64,000 nucleotides of DNA from Crotalaria pallida (lineage: Eukaryota > Streptophyta > Magnoliopsida > Fabales > Fabaceae), in the NCBI GenBank assembly GCA_037953625.1, contig CM075656.1, forward strand, positions 63,755,001 through 63,819,000, written 5' to 3'. A model generated the notes under the pieces. The model saw nothing but the letters and a program-made list of their open reading frames with translations. It searched no databases and was not told where the DNA came from. Every line of letters starts with the position of its first letter. Position 1 is the first letter of the stretch. Below are positions 38,586 through 50,856 of the stretch, piece after piece. A program made the position numbers and the translations under genes.

Positions 38586-41139
38586 GTTTAGATCATTCAA
38601 AAGGTTCTTATATGTCCTTATACACATTCCTAGACCATTTTAAGCCTTTAGAATACTCTCTTAATCATTCTACACTTGTTAGAGCCACCAAGGACTCAAG
38701 ATTCACCCTCTACGTCCCAGGGGGCACCAAGCTTTGTTTAGGATCATTCTAAAGGTTCTTATATGTCCTAATACACATTCCTAGACCATCCTAAGCCTTT
38801 AGAATACTCTCTTAACCATTCTACACTTGTTAGAGCCTCCAACGACTCATGCTTCACCCTCTACCTCCCTTGGGGCACCAAGGAGTGTTTAGGATCATTC
38901 TAAAGGTTCTTATATGTCCTAATACAAATTCCTAGACCATCCTATGCCTTTAGAATACTCTCTTAACCATTCTACACTTGTTAGAGCCTCCAACGACTCA
39001 TGATTCACCCTCTACATCCCTCGGAGCACCAAGCATTGTTTAGGATCATTCTAAAGGTTCTTATATGTCCTAATACACATTCCAAGACCATTCTAAGCCT
39101 TTATAATACTCTCATAACTATTCTACACTTGTTAGCATCTCCAAGGACTCATGATTCACCCTCTAAGTCCCTTGGGGAACCAAGCATTGTTTAGGATCTT
39201 TCTAAAGGTTCTTATATGTCTTAATACACATTCAAGACCATTCTAAGCCTTTAGAATACTCGAATAACCATTCTACACTTGTTAGACGCTCCAAGGACTC
39301 ATGATTCACCCTCTACGTCCCTTGAGGCACCAAGCATTGTTTAGGATCATTCTAAAGGTTCTTATATGTCCTAATACACATTCCTAGACCATCCTAAGCC
39401 TTTAGAATACTCTCTTAACCATTCTACACTTGTTAGAGTCTCCAACGACTCATGTTTCACCCTCTACGTCCCTTGGGGCACCAAGGAGTGTTTAGGATCA
39501 TTCTAAAGGTTCATATATGTCCTAATAGACATTCCAAGACCATTCTAAGCCTTTAGAATACTCTCTTAACCATTCTACACTTGTTAGAGCCTCCAACGAC
39601 TCATGCTTCACCCTCTACGTCCCTTGGGGCACCAAGGAGTGTTTAGGATCATTCTAAAGGTTCTTATATATATCCTAATACACATTCTTAAACCATTCTA
39701 AGCCTTTAGAATACTCTCTTAACCATTCTACACTTGTTAAAGCCTCCAACGACTCATGCTTCACCCTCTACGTCCCTTGGGGCACCAAGGAGTGTTTAGG
39801 ATCATTCTAAAGGTTCTTATATGTCCTAATACACATTTGTAGACCATTCTAAGTCTTTAGAATACTCTCTTAACCATTCTACACTTGTTAGAGCCTCCAA
39901 ACACTCATGATTCACCCTCTACGCCCCTTGGGGCACCAAGCATTGTTTAGGATCATTCTAAAGGTTCTTATATGTCCTAATACAAATTCCTAGACCATCC
40001 TATGCCTTTAGAATACTCTCTTAACCATTCTACACTTGTTAGAGCCTCCAACGACTCATGATTCACCCTCTACATCCCTCGGAGCACCAAGCATTGTTTA
40101 GGATCATTCTAAAGGTTCTTATATGTCCTAATACACATTCCAAGACCATTCTAAGCCTTTATAATACTCTCATAACTATTCTACACTTGTTAGCATCTCC
40201 AAGGACTCATGATTCACCCTCTAAGTCCCTTGGGGAACCAAGCATTGTTTAGGATCATTCTAAAGGTTCTTATATGTCTTAAAACACATTCCAAGACCAT
40301 TTTAAGCCTTTAGAATACTCGAATAACCATTCTACACTTGTTAGACGCTCCAAGGACTCATGATTCACCCTCTACGTCCCTTGAGGCACCAAGCATTGTT
40401 TAGGATCATTCTAAAGGTTCTTATATGTCCTAATACACATTCCTAGACCATCCTAAGCCTTTAGAATACTCTCTTAACCATTCTACACTTGTTAGAGTCT
40501 CCAACGACTCATGTTTCACCCTCTACGTCCCTTGGGGCACAAAGGATTGTTTAGGATCATTCAAAAGGTTCTTATATGTCCTAATACACATTTCTAGACC
40601 ATTTTAAGCCTTTAGAATGCTCTCTTAACCGTTCTACACTTGTTAGAGCCACCAAGGACTCATGATTTACCCTCTACGTCCCTTGGGGCACCAAGCATTG
40701 TTTAGGATCATTCTAAAGGTTCTTATATGTCCTAATACACATTACAAGACCATTCTAAGCCTTTAGAATACTCTCATTACTATTCTACACTTGTTAGCAT
40801 TTCCAAGGACTCGTGATTCACCCTCTAGGTCCCTTGGGGCACCAAGCATTGTTTAGGATCATTCTAAAGGTTCTTATATGTCCCAATACACATTCCATGC
40901 CATTCTAAGCCTTTAGAATACTCTCCAAGGACTCATGATTCACCCTCTACGTCCCTGAGGGCTCCGAGGAGTGTTTAGGATCATTCAAAAGGTTCTTATA
41001 TGTCCTAATACACATTCGTAGACCATTCTAAGCCTTTAGAATACTCTCTTAACCATTCTACACATGTTAGTGCCTCCAACGACTCAAGCTTCACCTTCTA
41101 CCTCTCTCAGGGCACCATGGAGTGTTTATGATAATTCTA
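38586..41139 (+). repeat. Block with a 1058-bp duplication and a far copy at 52-53 kb
   Basis: The stretch 38920-39510 is repeated at 39980-40570 (offset 1058 bp, 7x151 plus 1), including CTAATACAAATTCC, CCTCGGAGC and CTCGAATAACC variants. About 39800-41100 is matched again at 52050-53343, with an offset of 12248 bp falling to 12245 bp after a 3-bp deletion near 52580. A TATATA-extended monomer (2-bp insertion) lies near 39667. One truncated monomer is at 40920. Confidence 0.8.
40920..40925 (+). other. 28-bp deletion scar in a monomer (2 of 5)
   Basis: Same ACTCTC-flanked deletion as at 13488, here inside the block that also recurs at 52-53 kb and twice at 59-60 kb. The same monomer has an extra one-base loss in CCATGCCATT. 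Confidence 0.85.
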
Positions 41140-41435
41140 AAGGTTCTTATATGTCCTAATACACATTCGTAGACCATCCTAAGCCTTTAGAATACTCTCT
41201 TAACCATTCTACACTTGTTAGAGCCACCAACGACTCCTGCTTCACCCTCTACGTCCCTTGGGGCACCAAGAAGTGTTTAGCATCATTCTAAAGGTTCTTG
41301 TATGTGCTAATACACATTCCTAGACCATTCTATTCCTTTAGAATACTCTCTTAACCATTCTACACTTGTTAAAGCCTCCAACGACTCATGCTTCACCCTC
41401 TACGTCCCTTGGGGCACCAAGGAGTGTTTAGGATC

Positions 41436-41487
41436 ATTCTAAAGCTTCTTATATCTCCTAATGCACATTCTAAAGCTTCTTACGATT
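41436..41487 (+). repeat. 52-bp insertion making a 203-bp monomer (copy A)
   Basis: The sequence starting ATTCTAAAGSTTCTT (S = G or C) occurs three times in a row, at 41436, 41467 and 41488, with steps of 31 and 21 bp, before the monomer resumes. The two added copies carry AAGCTT at 41442 and 41473. This is local slippage or template switching within one monomer, followed by amplification with the 2013-bp unit. Confidence 0.9.
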
Positions 41488-43448
41488 ATTCTAAAGGTTC
41501 TTATATGTCCAAATATACATTCCTAGACCATCCTAAGCCTTTAGAAAACTCTCTTAACCATTCTACACTTGTTAGAGCCTCCAACGACTCATGCTTCACC
41601 ATCTACGTCCCTTGGGGCACCAAGGAGTGTTTAGGATCATTCTAAAGGTTCTTATATGTCCTAATAGACATTCCAAGACCATTCTAAGCCTTTAGAATAC
41701 TCTCTTAACCATTCTACATTGTTAGAGCCTCCAACGACTCATGCTTCACCCTCTACGTCCCTTGGGGCACCAAGCAGAGTTTAGGATCATTCTAAAGGTT
41801 CTTATATGTCCTAATACACATTCTTAGACCATTTTAAGCCTTTAGAATACTCTCTTAACCATTCTACACTTGTTAGAGGCTACAACGACTCATGCTTCAC
41901 CCTCTACGTCCCTTGGGGCACCAAGGAATGTTTAGGATCATTTTAAAGGTTCTTATATGTCCTAATACACATTCCTAGACCATTGTAAGCCTTTAGAATA
42001 CTCTCTTAACCATTCTACACTTGTTAGAGCCTTCAAGGACTCATGATTCACCCTCTACGTCCCTTGGGGCACCAAGCATTGTTTATGATCATTCTAAAGG
42101 TTCTTATATGTCCTAATACACATTCCAAGACCATTCTAAGCCTTTAGAATACTCTCATAACCATTCTACACTTGTTAGACTCTCCATGGACTCATGATTC
42201 ACCCTCTACGTCCCTTGGGGCACCAAGCATTGTTTAGGATCATTCTAAAGGTTCTTATATGTCCTAATACCCATTCCATAACCATTCTAAGCCTTTAGAA
42301 TACTCTCATAACCATTCTACACTTGTTAGACTCTCCAAGGACTCATGATTCACCCTCTACGTCCCTTGGGGCACCAAGGAGTGTTTAGATCATTCAAAAG
42401 GTTCTTATATGTCCTTATACACATTCCTAGACCATTTTAAGCCTTTAGAATACTCTCTTAACCATTCTACACTTGTTAGAGCCACCAAGGACTCATGATT
42501 CACCCTCTACGTCCCACGGGGCACCAAGCATTGTTTAGGATCATTCTAAAGGTTCTTATATGTCCTAAATCACATTCCTAGACCATCCTAAGCCTTTAGA
42601 ATACTCTCTTAACCATTCTACACTTGTTAGAGCCTCCAACGACTCATGCTTCACCCTCTACGTCCCTTGGGGCACCAAGAAGTGTTTAGCATCATTCTAA
42701 AGGTTCTTGTATGTGCTAATACACATTCCTAGACCATTCTATTCCTTTAGAATACTCTCTTAACCATTCTACACTTGTTAGACTCTCAAACGACTCATGA
42801 TTCACCTTCTACGTCCCTTGGGGCACCAAGCATTGTTTAGGATCATTCAAAAGGTTCTTATATGTCCTAATACACATTCGTAGACCATCCTAAGCCTTTA
42901 GAATACTCTCTTAACCATTCTACACTTGTTAGAGCCACCAACGACTCCTGCTTCACCCTCTACGTCCCTTGGGGAACCAAGAAGTGTTTAGCATCATTCT
43001 AAAGGTTCTTGTATGTGCTAATACACATTCCTAGACCATTCTATTCCTTTATAATACTCTCTTAACCATTCTACACTTGTTAGACTCTCAAACGACTCAT
43101 GATTCACCTTCTACGTCCGTTGGGGTACCAAGCATTGTTTAGGATCATTCAAAAGGTTCTTATATGTCCTAATACACATTCGTAGACCATCCTAAGCCTT
43201 TAGAATACTCTCTTAACCATTCTACACTTGTTAGAGCCACCAACGACTCATGCTTCACCCTCTACGTCCCTTGGGGCACCAAGAAGTGTTTAGCATCATT
43301 CTAAAGGTTCTTGTATGTGCTAATACACATTCCTAGACCATTCTATTCCTTTAGAATACTCTCTTAACCATTCTACACTTGTTAAAGCCTCCAACGACTC
43401 ATGCTTCACCCTCTACGTCCCTTGGGGCACCAAGGAGTGTTTAGGATC

Positions 43449-43500
43449 ATTCTAAAGCTTCTTATATCTCCTAATGCACATTCTAAAGCTTCTTACGATT
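43449..43500 (+). repeat. 52-bp insertion, copy B
   Basis: Same triplicated block as at 41436, shifted by exactly 2013 bp. Confidence 0.9.
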
Positions 43501-45461
43501 ATTCTAAAGGTTCTTATATGTCCAAATATACATTCCTAGACCATCCTAAGCCTTTAGAATACTCTCTTAACCATTCTACACTTGTTAGAGCCTCCAACGA
43601 CTCATGCTTCACCATCTACGTCCCTTGGGGCACCAAGGAGTGTTTAGGATCATTCTAAAGGTTCTTATATGTCCTAATAGACATTCCAAGACCATTCTAA
43701 GCCTTTAGAATACTCTCTTAACCATTCTACATTGTTAGAGCCTCCAACGACTCATGCTTCACCCTCTACGTCCCTTGGGGCACCAAGCAGAGTTTAGGAT
43801 CATTCTAAAGGTTCTTATATGTCCTAATACACATTCTTAGACCATTTTAAGCCTTTAGAATACTCTCTTAACCATTCTACACTTGTTAGAGGCTACAACG
43901 ACTCATGCTTCACCCTCTACGTCCCTTGGGGCACCAAGGAATGTTTAGGATCATTCTAAAGGTTCTTATATGTCCTAATACACATTCCTAGACCATTGTA
44001 AGCCTTTAGAATACTCTCTTAACCATTCTACACTTGTTAGAGCCTTCAAGGACTCATGATTCACCCTCTACGTCCCTTGGGGCACCAAGCATTGTTTATG
44101 ATCATTCTAAAGGTTCTTATATGTCCTAATACACATTCCAAGACCATTCTAAGCCTTTAGAATACTCTCATAACCATTCTACACTTGTTAGACTCTCCAT
44201 GGACTCATGATTCACCCTCTACGTCCCTTGGGGCACCAAGCATTGTTTAGGATCATTCTAAAGGTTCTTATATGTCCTAATACCCATTCCATAACCATTC
44301 TAAGCCTTTAGAATACTCTCATAACCATTCTACACTTGTTAGACTCTCCAAGGACTCATGATTCACCCTCTACGTCCCTTGGGGCACCAAGGAGTGTTTA
44401 GATCATTCAAAAGGTTCTTATATGTCCTTATACACATTCCTAGACCATTTTAAGCCTTTAGAATACTCTCTTAACCATTCTACACTTGTTAGAGCCACCA
44501 AGGACTCATGATTCACCCTCTACGTCCCACGGGGCACCAAGCATTGTTTAGGATCATTCTAAAGGTTCTTATATGTCCTAAATCACATTCCTAGACCATC
44601 CTAAGCCTTTAGAATACTCTCTTAACCATTCTACACTTGTTAGAGCCTCCAACGACTCATGCTTCACCCTCTACGTCCCTTGGGGCACCAAGAAGTGTTT
44701 AGCATCATTCTAAAGGTTCTTGTATGTGCTAATACACATTCCTAGACCATTCTATTCCTTTAGAATACTCTCTTAACCATTCTACACTTGTTAGACTCTC
44801 AAACGACTCATGATTCACCTTCTACGTCCCTTGGGGCACCAAGCATTGTTTAGGATCATTCAAAAGGTTCTTATATGTCCTAATACACATTCGTAGACCA
44901 TCCTAAGCCTTTAGAATACTCTCTTAACCATTCTACACTTGTTAGAGCCACCAACGACTCCTGCTTCACCCTCTACGTCCCTTGGGGAACCAAGAAGTGT
45001 TTAGCATCATTCTAAAGGTTCTTGTATGTGCTAATACACATTCCTAGACCATTCTATTCCTTTATAATACTCTCTTAACCATTCTACACTTGTTAGACTC
45101 TCAAACGACTCATGATTCACCTTCTACGTCCGTTGGGGCACCAAGCATTGTTTAGGATCATTCAAAAGGTTCTTATATGTCCTAATACACATTCGTAGAC
45201 CATCCTAAGCCTTTAGAATACTCTCTTAACCATTCTACACTTGTTAGAGCCACCAACGACTCATGCTTCACCCTCTACGTCCCTTGGGGCACCAAGAAGT
45301 GTTTAGCATCATTCTAAAGGTTCTTGTATGTGCTAATACACATTCCTAGACCATTCTATTCCTTTAGAATACTCTCTTAACCATTCTACACTTGTTAAAG
45401 CCTCCAACGACTCATGCTTCACCCTCTACGTCCCTTGGGGCACCAAGGAGTGTTTAGGATC

Positions 45462-45513
45462 ATTCTAAAGCTTCTTATATCTCCTAATGCACATTCTAAA
45501 GCTTCTTACGATT
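45462..45513 (+). repeat. 52-bp insertion, copy C
   Basis: Same triplicated block, a further 2013 bp on. Confidence 0.9.
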
Positions 45514-48500
45514 ATTCTAAAGGTTCTTATATGTCCAAATATACATTCCTAGACCATCCTAAGCCTTTAGAATACTCTCTTAACCATTCTACACTTGTTA
45601 GAGCCTCCAACGACTCATGCTTCACCATCTACGTCCCTTGGGGCACCAAGGAGTGTTTAGGATCATTCTAAAGGTTCTTATATGTCCTAATAGACATTCC
45701 AAGACCATTCTAAGCCTTTAGAATACTCTCTTAACCATTCTACATTGTTAGAGCCTCCAACGACTCATGCTTCACCCTCTACGTCCCTTGGGGCACCAAG
45801 CAGAGTTTAGGATCATTCTAAAGGTTCTTATATGTCCTAATACACATTCTTAGACCATTTTAAGCCTTTAGAATACTCTCTTAACCATTCTACACTTGTT
45901 AGAGGCTACAACGACTCATGCTTCACCCTCTACGTCCCTTGGGGCACCAAGGAATGTTTAGGATCATTCTAAAGGTTCTTATATGTCCTAATACACATTC
46001 CTAGACCATTGTAAGCCTTTAGAATACTCTCTTAACCATTCTACACTTGTTAGAGCCTTCAAGGACTCATGATTCACCCTCTACGTCCCTTGGGGCACCA
46101 AGCATTGTTTATGATCATTCTAAAGGTTCTTATATGTCCTAATACACATTCCAAGACCATTCTAAGCCTTTAGAATACTCTCATAACCATTCTACACTTG
46201 TTAGACTCTCCATGGACTCATGATTCACCCTCTACGTCCCTTGGGGCACCAAGCATTGTTTAGGATCATTCTAAAGGTTCTTATATGTCCTAATACCCAT
46301 TCCATAACCATTCTAAGCCTTTAGAATACTCTCATAACCATTCTACACTTGTTAGACTCTCCAAGGACTCATGATTCACCCTCTACGTCCCTTGGGGCAC
46401 CAAGGAGTGTTTAGATCATTCAAAAGGTTCTTATATGTCCTTATACACATTCCTAGACCATTTTAAGCCTTTAGAATACTCTCTTAACCATTCTACACTT
46501 GTTAGAGCCACCAAGGACTCATGATTCACCCTCTACGTCCCACGGGGCACCAAGCATTGTTTAGGATCATTCTAAAGGTTCTTATATGTCCTAAATCACA
46601 TTCCTAGACCATCCTAAGCCTTTAGAATACTCTCTTAACCATTCTACACTTGTTAGAGCCTCCAACGACTCATGCTTCACCCTCTACCTCCCTTGGGGCA
46701 CCTAGGAGTGTTTAGGATCATTAGAAAGGTTCTTATATGTCCTAATACACATTCCTAGACCATTCTAAGCATTTAGAATACTCTCTTAACCATTCTACAC
46801 TTGTTAGACTCTCCAACGACTCACGCTTCACCCTCTATGTCCCTGAGGGCTCCAAGGAGTATTTAGGATCATTTAAAAGGTTCTTATATGTCCTAATACA
46901 CATTCGTAGACATTCTAAGTCTTTATAATACTCTCTTAACCATTCTACACATGTTAGAGCCTCCAACGATTCATGCTTCACCTTCTACCTCCCATAGGGC
47001 ACCAAGGAGTGTTTAGGATCATTCAAAAGGTTTATATATGTCCTAATACACATTCGTACACCATTATAAGCCTTTAGAATACTCTCATAACCATTCTACA
47101 CTTGTTAGACTCTCCAACGACTCATGCTTCACCTTCTACGTCCCATAGGGCACCGTGGTGTGTTTAGGATCATTCAAAAGGTTCTTATATGTCCTAATAC
47201 ACATTCGTAGACCATTCTAAGTCTTTAGAATACTCTCTTAACCATTCTACACTTGTTAGAGCCTCTAAGAACTCATGATTCACCCTCTACGTCCCTTTGG
47301 GCACCAAGCATTGTTTAGGATCATTCTAAAGGTTCTTATATGTCCTAATACACATTCTTAGACCATTTTAAGCCTTTAGAATACTCTCTTAACCATTCTA
47401 CACTTGTTAGAGGCTACAACGACTCATGCTTCACCCTCTACGTCCCTTGGGGCACCAAGGAATGTTTAGGATCATTCTAAAGGTTCTTATATGTCCTAAT
47501 ACACATTCCTAGACCATTGTAAGCCTTTAGAATACTCTCTTAACCATTCTACACTTGTTAGAGCCTTCAAGGACTCATGATTCACCCTCTACGTCCCTTG
47601 GGGCACCAAGCATTGTTTATGATCATTCTAAAGGTTCTTATATGTCCTAATACACATTCCAAGACCATTCTAAGCCTTTAGAATACTCTCATAACCATTC
47701 TACACTTGTTAGACTCTCCATGGACTCATGATTCACCCTCTACGTCCCTTGGGGCACCAAGCATTGTTTAGGATCATTCTAAAGGTTCTTATATGTCCTA
47801 ATACCCATTCCATAACCATTCTAAGCCTTTAGAATACTCTCATAACCATTCTACACTTGTTAGACTCTCCAAGGACTCATGATTCACCCTCTACGTCCCT
47901 TGGGGCACCAAGGAGTGTTTAGATCATTCAAAAGGTTCTTATATGTCCTTATACACATTCCTAGACCATTTTAAGCCTTTAGAATACTCTCTTAACCATT
48001 CTACACTTGTTAGAGCCACCAAGGACTCATGATTCACCCTCTACGTCCCACGGGGCACCAAGCATTGTTTAGGATCATTCTAAAGGTTCTTATATGTCCT
48101 AAATCACATTCCTAGACCATCCTAAGCCTTTAGAATACTCTCTTAACCATTCTACACTTGTTAGAGCCTCCAACGACTCATGCTTCACCCTCTACGTCCC
48201 TTGGGGCACCAAGAAGTGTTTAGCATCATTCTAAAGGTTCTTGTATGTGCTAATACACATTCCTAGACCATTCTATTCCTTTAGAATACTCTCTTAACCA
48301 TTCTACACTTGTTAGACTCTCAAACGACTCATGATTCACCTTCTACGTCCCTTGGGGCACCAAGCATTGTTTAGGATCATTCAAAAGGTTCTTATATGTC
48401 CTAATACACATTCGTAGACCATCCTAAGCCTTTAGAATACTCTCTTAACCATTCTACACTTGTTAGAGCCACCAACGACTCCTGCTTCACCCTCTACGTC

Positions 48501-48982
48501 CCTTGGGGAACCAAGAAGTGTTTAGCATCATTCTAAAGGTTCTTGTATGTGCTAATACACATTCCTAGACCATTCTATTCCTTTATAATACTCTCTTAAC
48601 CATTCTACACTTGTTAGACTCTCAAACGACTCATGATTCACCTTCTACGTCCGTTGGGGCACCAAGCATTGTTTAGGATCATTCAAAAGGTTCTTATATG
48701 TCCTAATACACATTCGTAGACCATCCTAAGCCTTTAGAATACTCTCTTAACCATTCTACACTTGTTAGAGCCACCAACGACTCATGCTTCACCCTCTACG
48801 TCCCTTGGGGCACCAAGAAGTGTTTAGCATCATTCTAAAGGTTCTTGTATGTGCTAATACACATTCCTAGACCATTCTATTCCTTTAGAATACTCTCTTA
48901 ACCATTCTACACTTGTTAAAGCCTCCAACGACTCATGCTTCACCCTCTACGTCCCTTGGGGCACCAAGGAGTGTTTAGGATC

Positions 48983-49034
48983 ATTCTAAAGCTTCTTATA
49001 TCTCCTAATGCACATTCTAAAGCTTCTTACGATT
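48983..49034 (+). repeat. 52-bp insertion, copy D
   Basis: Same triplicated block, 3521 bp after copy C. The altered spacing marks the larger duplication at 43815-50856. Confidence 0.9.
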
Positions 49035-50856
49035 ATTCTAAAGGTTCTTATATGTCCAAATATACATTCCTAGACCATCCTAAGCCTTTAGAATACTCTC
49101 TTAACCATTCTACACTTGTTAGAGCCTCCAACGACTCATGCTTCACCATCTACGTCCCTTGGGGCACCAAGGAGTGTTTAGGATCATTCTAAAGGTTCTT
49201 ATATGTCCTAATAGACATTCCAAGACCATTCTAAGCCTTTAGAATACTCTCTTAACCATTCTACATTGTTAGAGCCTCCAACGACTCATGCTTCACCCTC
49301 TACGTCCCTTGGGGCACCAAGCAGAGTTTAGGATCATTCTAAAGGTTCTTATATGTCCTAATACACATTCTTAGACCATTTTAAGCCTTTAGAATACTCT
49401 CTTAACCATTCTACACTTGTTAGAGGCTACAACGACTCATGCTTCACCCTCTACGTCCCTTGGGGCACCAAGGAATGTTTAGGATCATTCTAAAGGTTCT
49501 TATATGTCCTAATACACATTCCTAGACCATTGTAAGCCTTTAGAATACTCTCTTAACCATTCTACACTTGTTAGAGCCTTCAAGGACTCATGATTCACCC
49601 TCTACGTCCCTTGGGGCACCAAGCATTGTTTATGATCATTCTAAAGGTTCTTATATGTCCTAATACACATTCCAAGACCATTCTAAGCCTTTAGAATACT
49701 CTCATAACCATTCTACACTTGTTAGACTCTCCATGGACTCATGATTCACCCTCTACGTCCCTTGGGGCACCAAGCATTGTTTAGGATCATTCTAAAGGTT
49801 CTTATATGTCCTAATACCCATTCCATAACCATTCTAAGCCTTTAGAATACTCTCATAACCATTCTACACTTGTTAGACTCTCCAAGGACTCATGATTCAC
49901 CCTCTACGTCCCTTGGGGCACCAAGGAGTGTTTAGATCATTCAAAAGGTTCTTATATGTCCTTATACACATTCCTAGACCATTTTAAGCCTTTAGAATAC
50001 TCTCTTAACCATTCTACACTTGTTAGAGCCACCAAGGACTCATGATTCACCCTCTACGTCCCACGGGGCACCAAGCATTGTTTAGGATCATTCTAAAGGT
50101 TCTTATATGTCCTAAATCACATTCCTAGACCATCCTAAGCCTTTAGAATACTCTCTTAACCATTCTACACTTGTTAGAGCCTCCAACGACTCATGCTTCA
50201 CCCTCTACCTCCCTTGGGGCACCTAGGAGTGTTTAGGATCATTAGAAAGGTTCTTATATGTCCTAATACACATTCCTAGACCATTCTAAGCATTTAGAAT
50301 ACTCTCTTAACCATTCTACACTTGTTAGACTCTCCAACGACTCACGCTTCACCCTCTATGTCCCTGAGGGCTCCAAGGAGTATTTAGGATCATTTAAAAG
50401 GTTCTTATATGTCCTAATACACATTCGTAGACATTCTAAGTCTTTATAATACTCTCTTAACCATTCTACACATGTTAGAGCCTCCAACGATTCATGCTTC
50501 ACCTTCTACCTCCCATAGGGCACCAAGGAGTGTTTAGGATCATTCAAAAGGTTTATATATGTCCTAATACACATTCGTACACCATTATAAGCCTTTAGAA
50601 TACTCTCATAACCATTCTACACTTGTTAGACTCTCCAACGACTCATGCTTCACCTTCTACGTCCCATAGGGCACCGTGGTGTGTTTAGGATCATTCAAAA
50701 GGTTCTTATATGTCCTAATACACATTCGTAGACCATTCTAAGTCTTTAGAATACTCTCTTAACCATTCTACACTTGTTAGAGCCTCTAAGAACTCATGAT
50801 TCACCCTCTACGTCCCTTTGGGCACCAAGCATTGTTTAGGATCATTCTAAAGGTTC

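Larger units (their letters stand above)
41388..45413 (+). repeat. 2013-bp HOR, copies A and B
   Basis: Copies 41388-43400 and 43401-45413 are in tandem, and a third begins at 45414. The unit is 13 monomers: 13x151 = 1963, plus a 52-bp insertion, minus two single-base deletions (CTACATTG and GTTTAGATC), giving exactly 2013. It contains two tandem 302-bp dimers (AAGTGTTTAGCATC at 42680, 42982 and 43284). Copies are almost identical by eye; differences found are single bases at about 41547, 41943 and 43126. Similarity to this unit extends left to about 41140. It is the most homogeneous HOR in the window, implying recent amplification. Confidence 0.93.
43815..50856 (+). repeat. 3521-bp tandem duplication of HOR plus flanking monomers
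   Basis: Segment 43815-47335 is repeated as 47336-50856. Each copy holds the right part of one 2013-bp unit, the left part of the next (45414-46680 and 48935-50201), and a non-HOR stretch (46681-47335 and 50202-50856) with CACCTAGGAGTG, AGAAAGG, AAGGAGTATTTAGG and CACCGTGGTGTG variants. At 47338 the first copy switches to sequence like 43817, while at 50859 the second continues into TTGTATGTGG flank. The exchange lies within 25 bp of identity, about 47313-47337. Confidence 0.9.

Noticed and set aside
39660..39680. Microsatellite at the TATATATA stretch
   Set aside because: It is only a 2-bp extension of the normal TTATATG segment in one monomer.
41388..41645. 85-codon open frame present four times (41388, 43401, 45414, 48935)
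   Set aside because: Its copies follow the 2013- and 3521-bp HOR steps exactly. The extra length comes from the 52-bp insertion that shifts the frame, not from selection on a protein.
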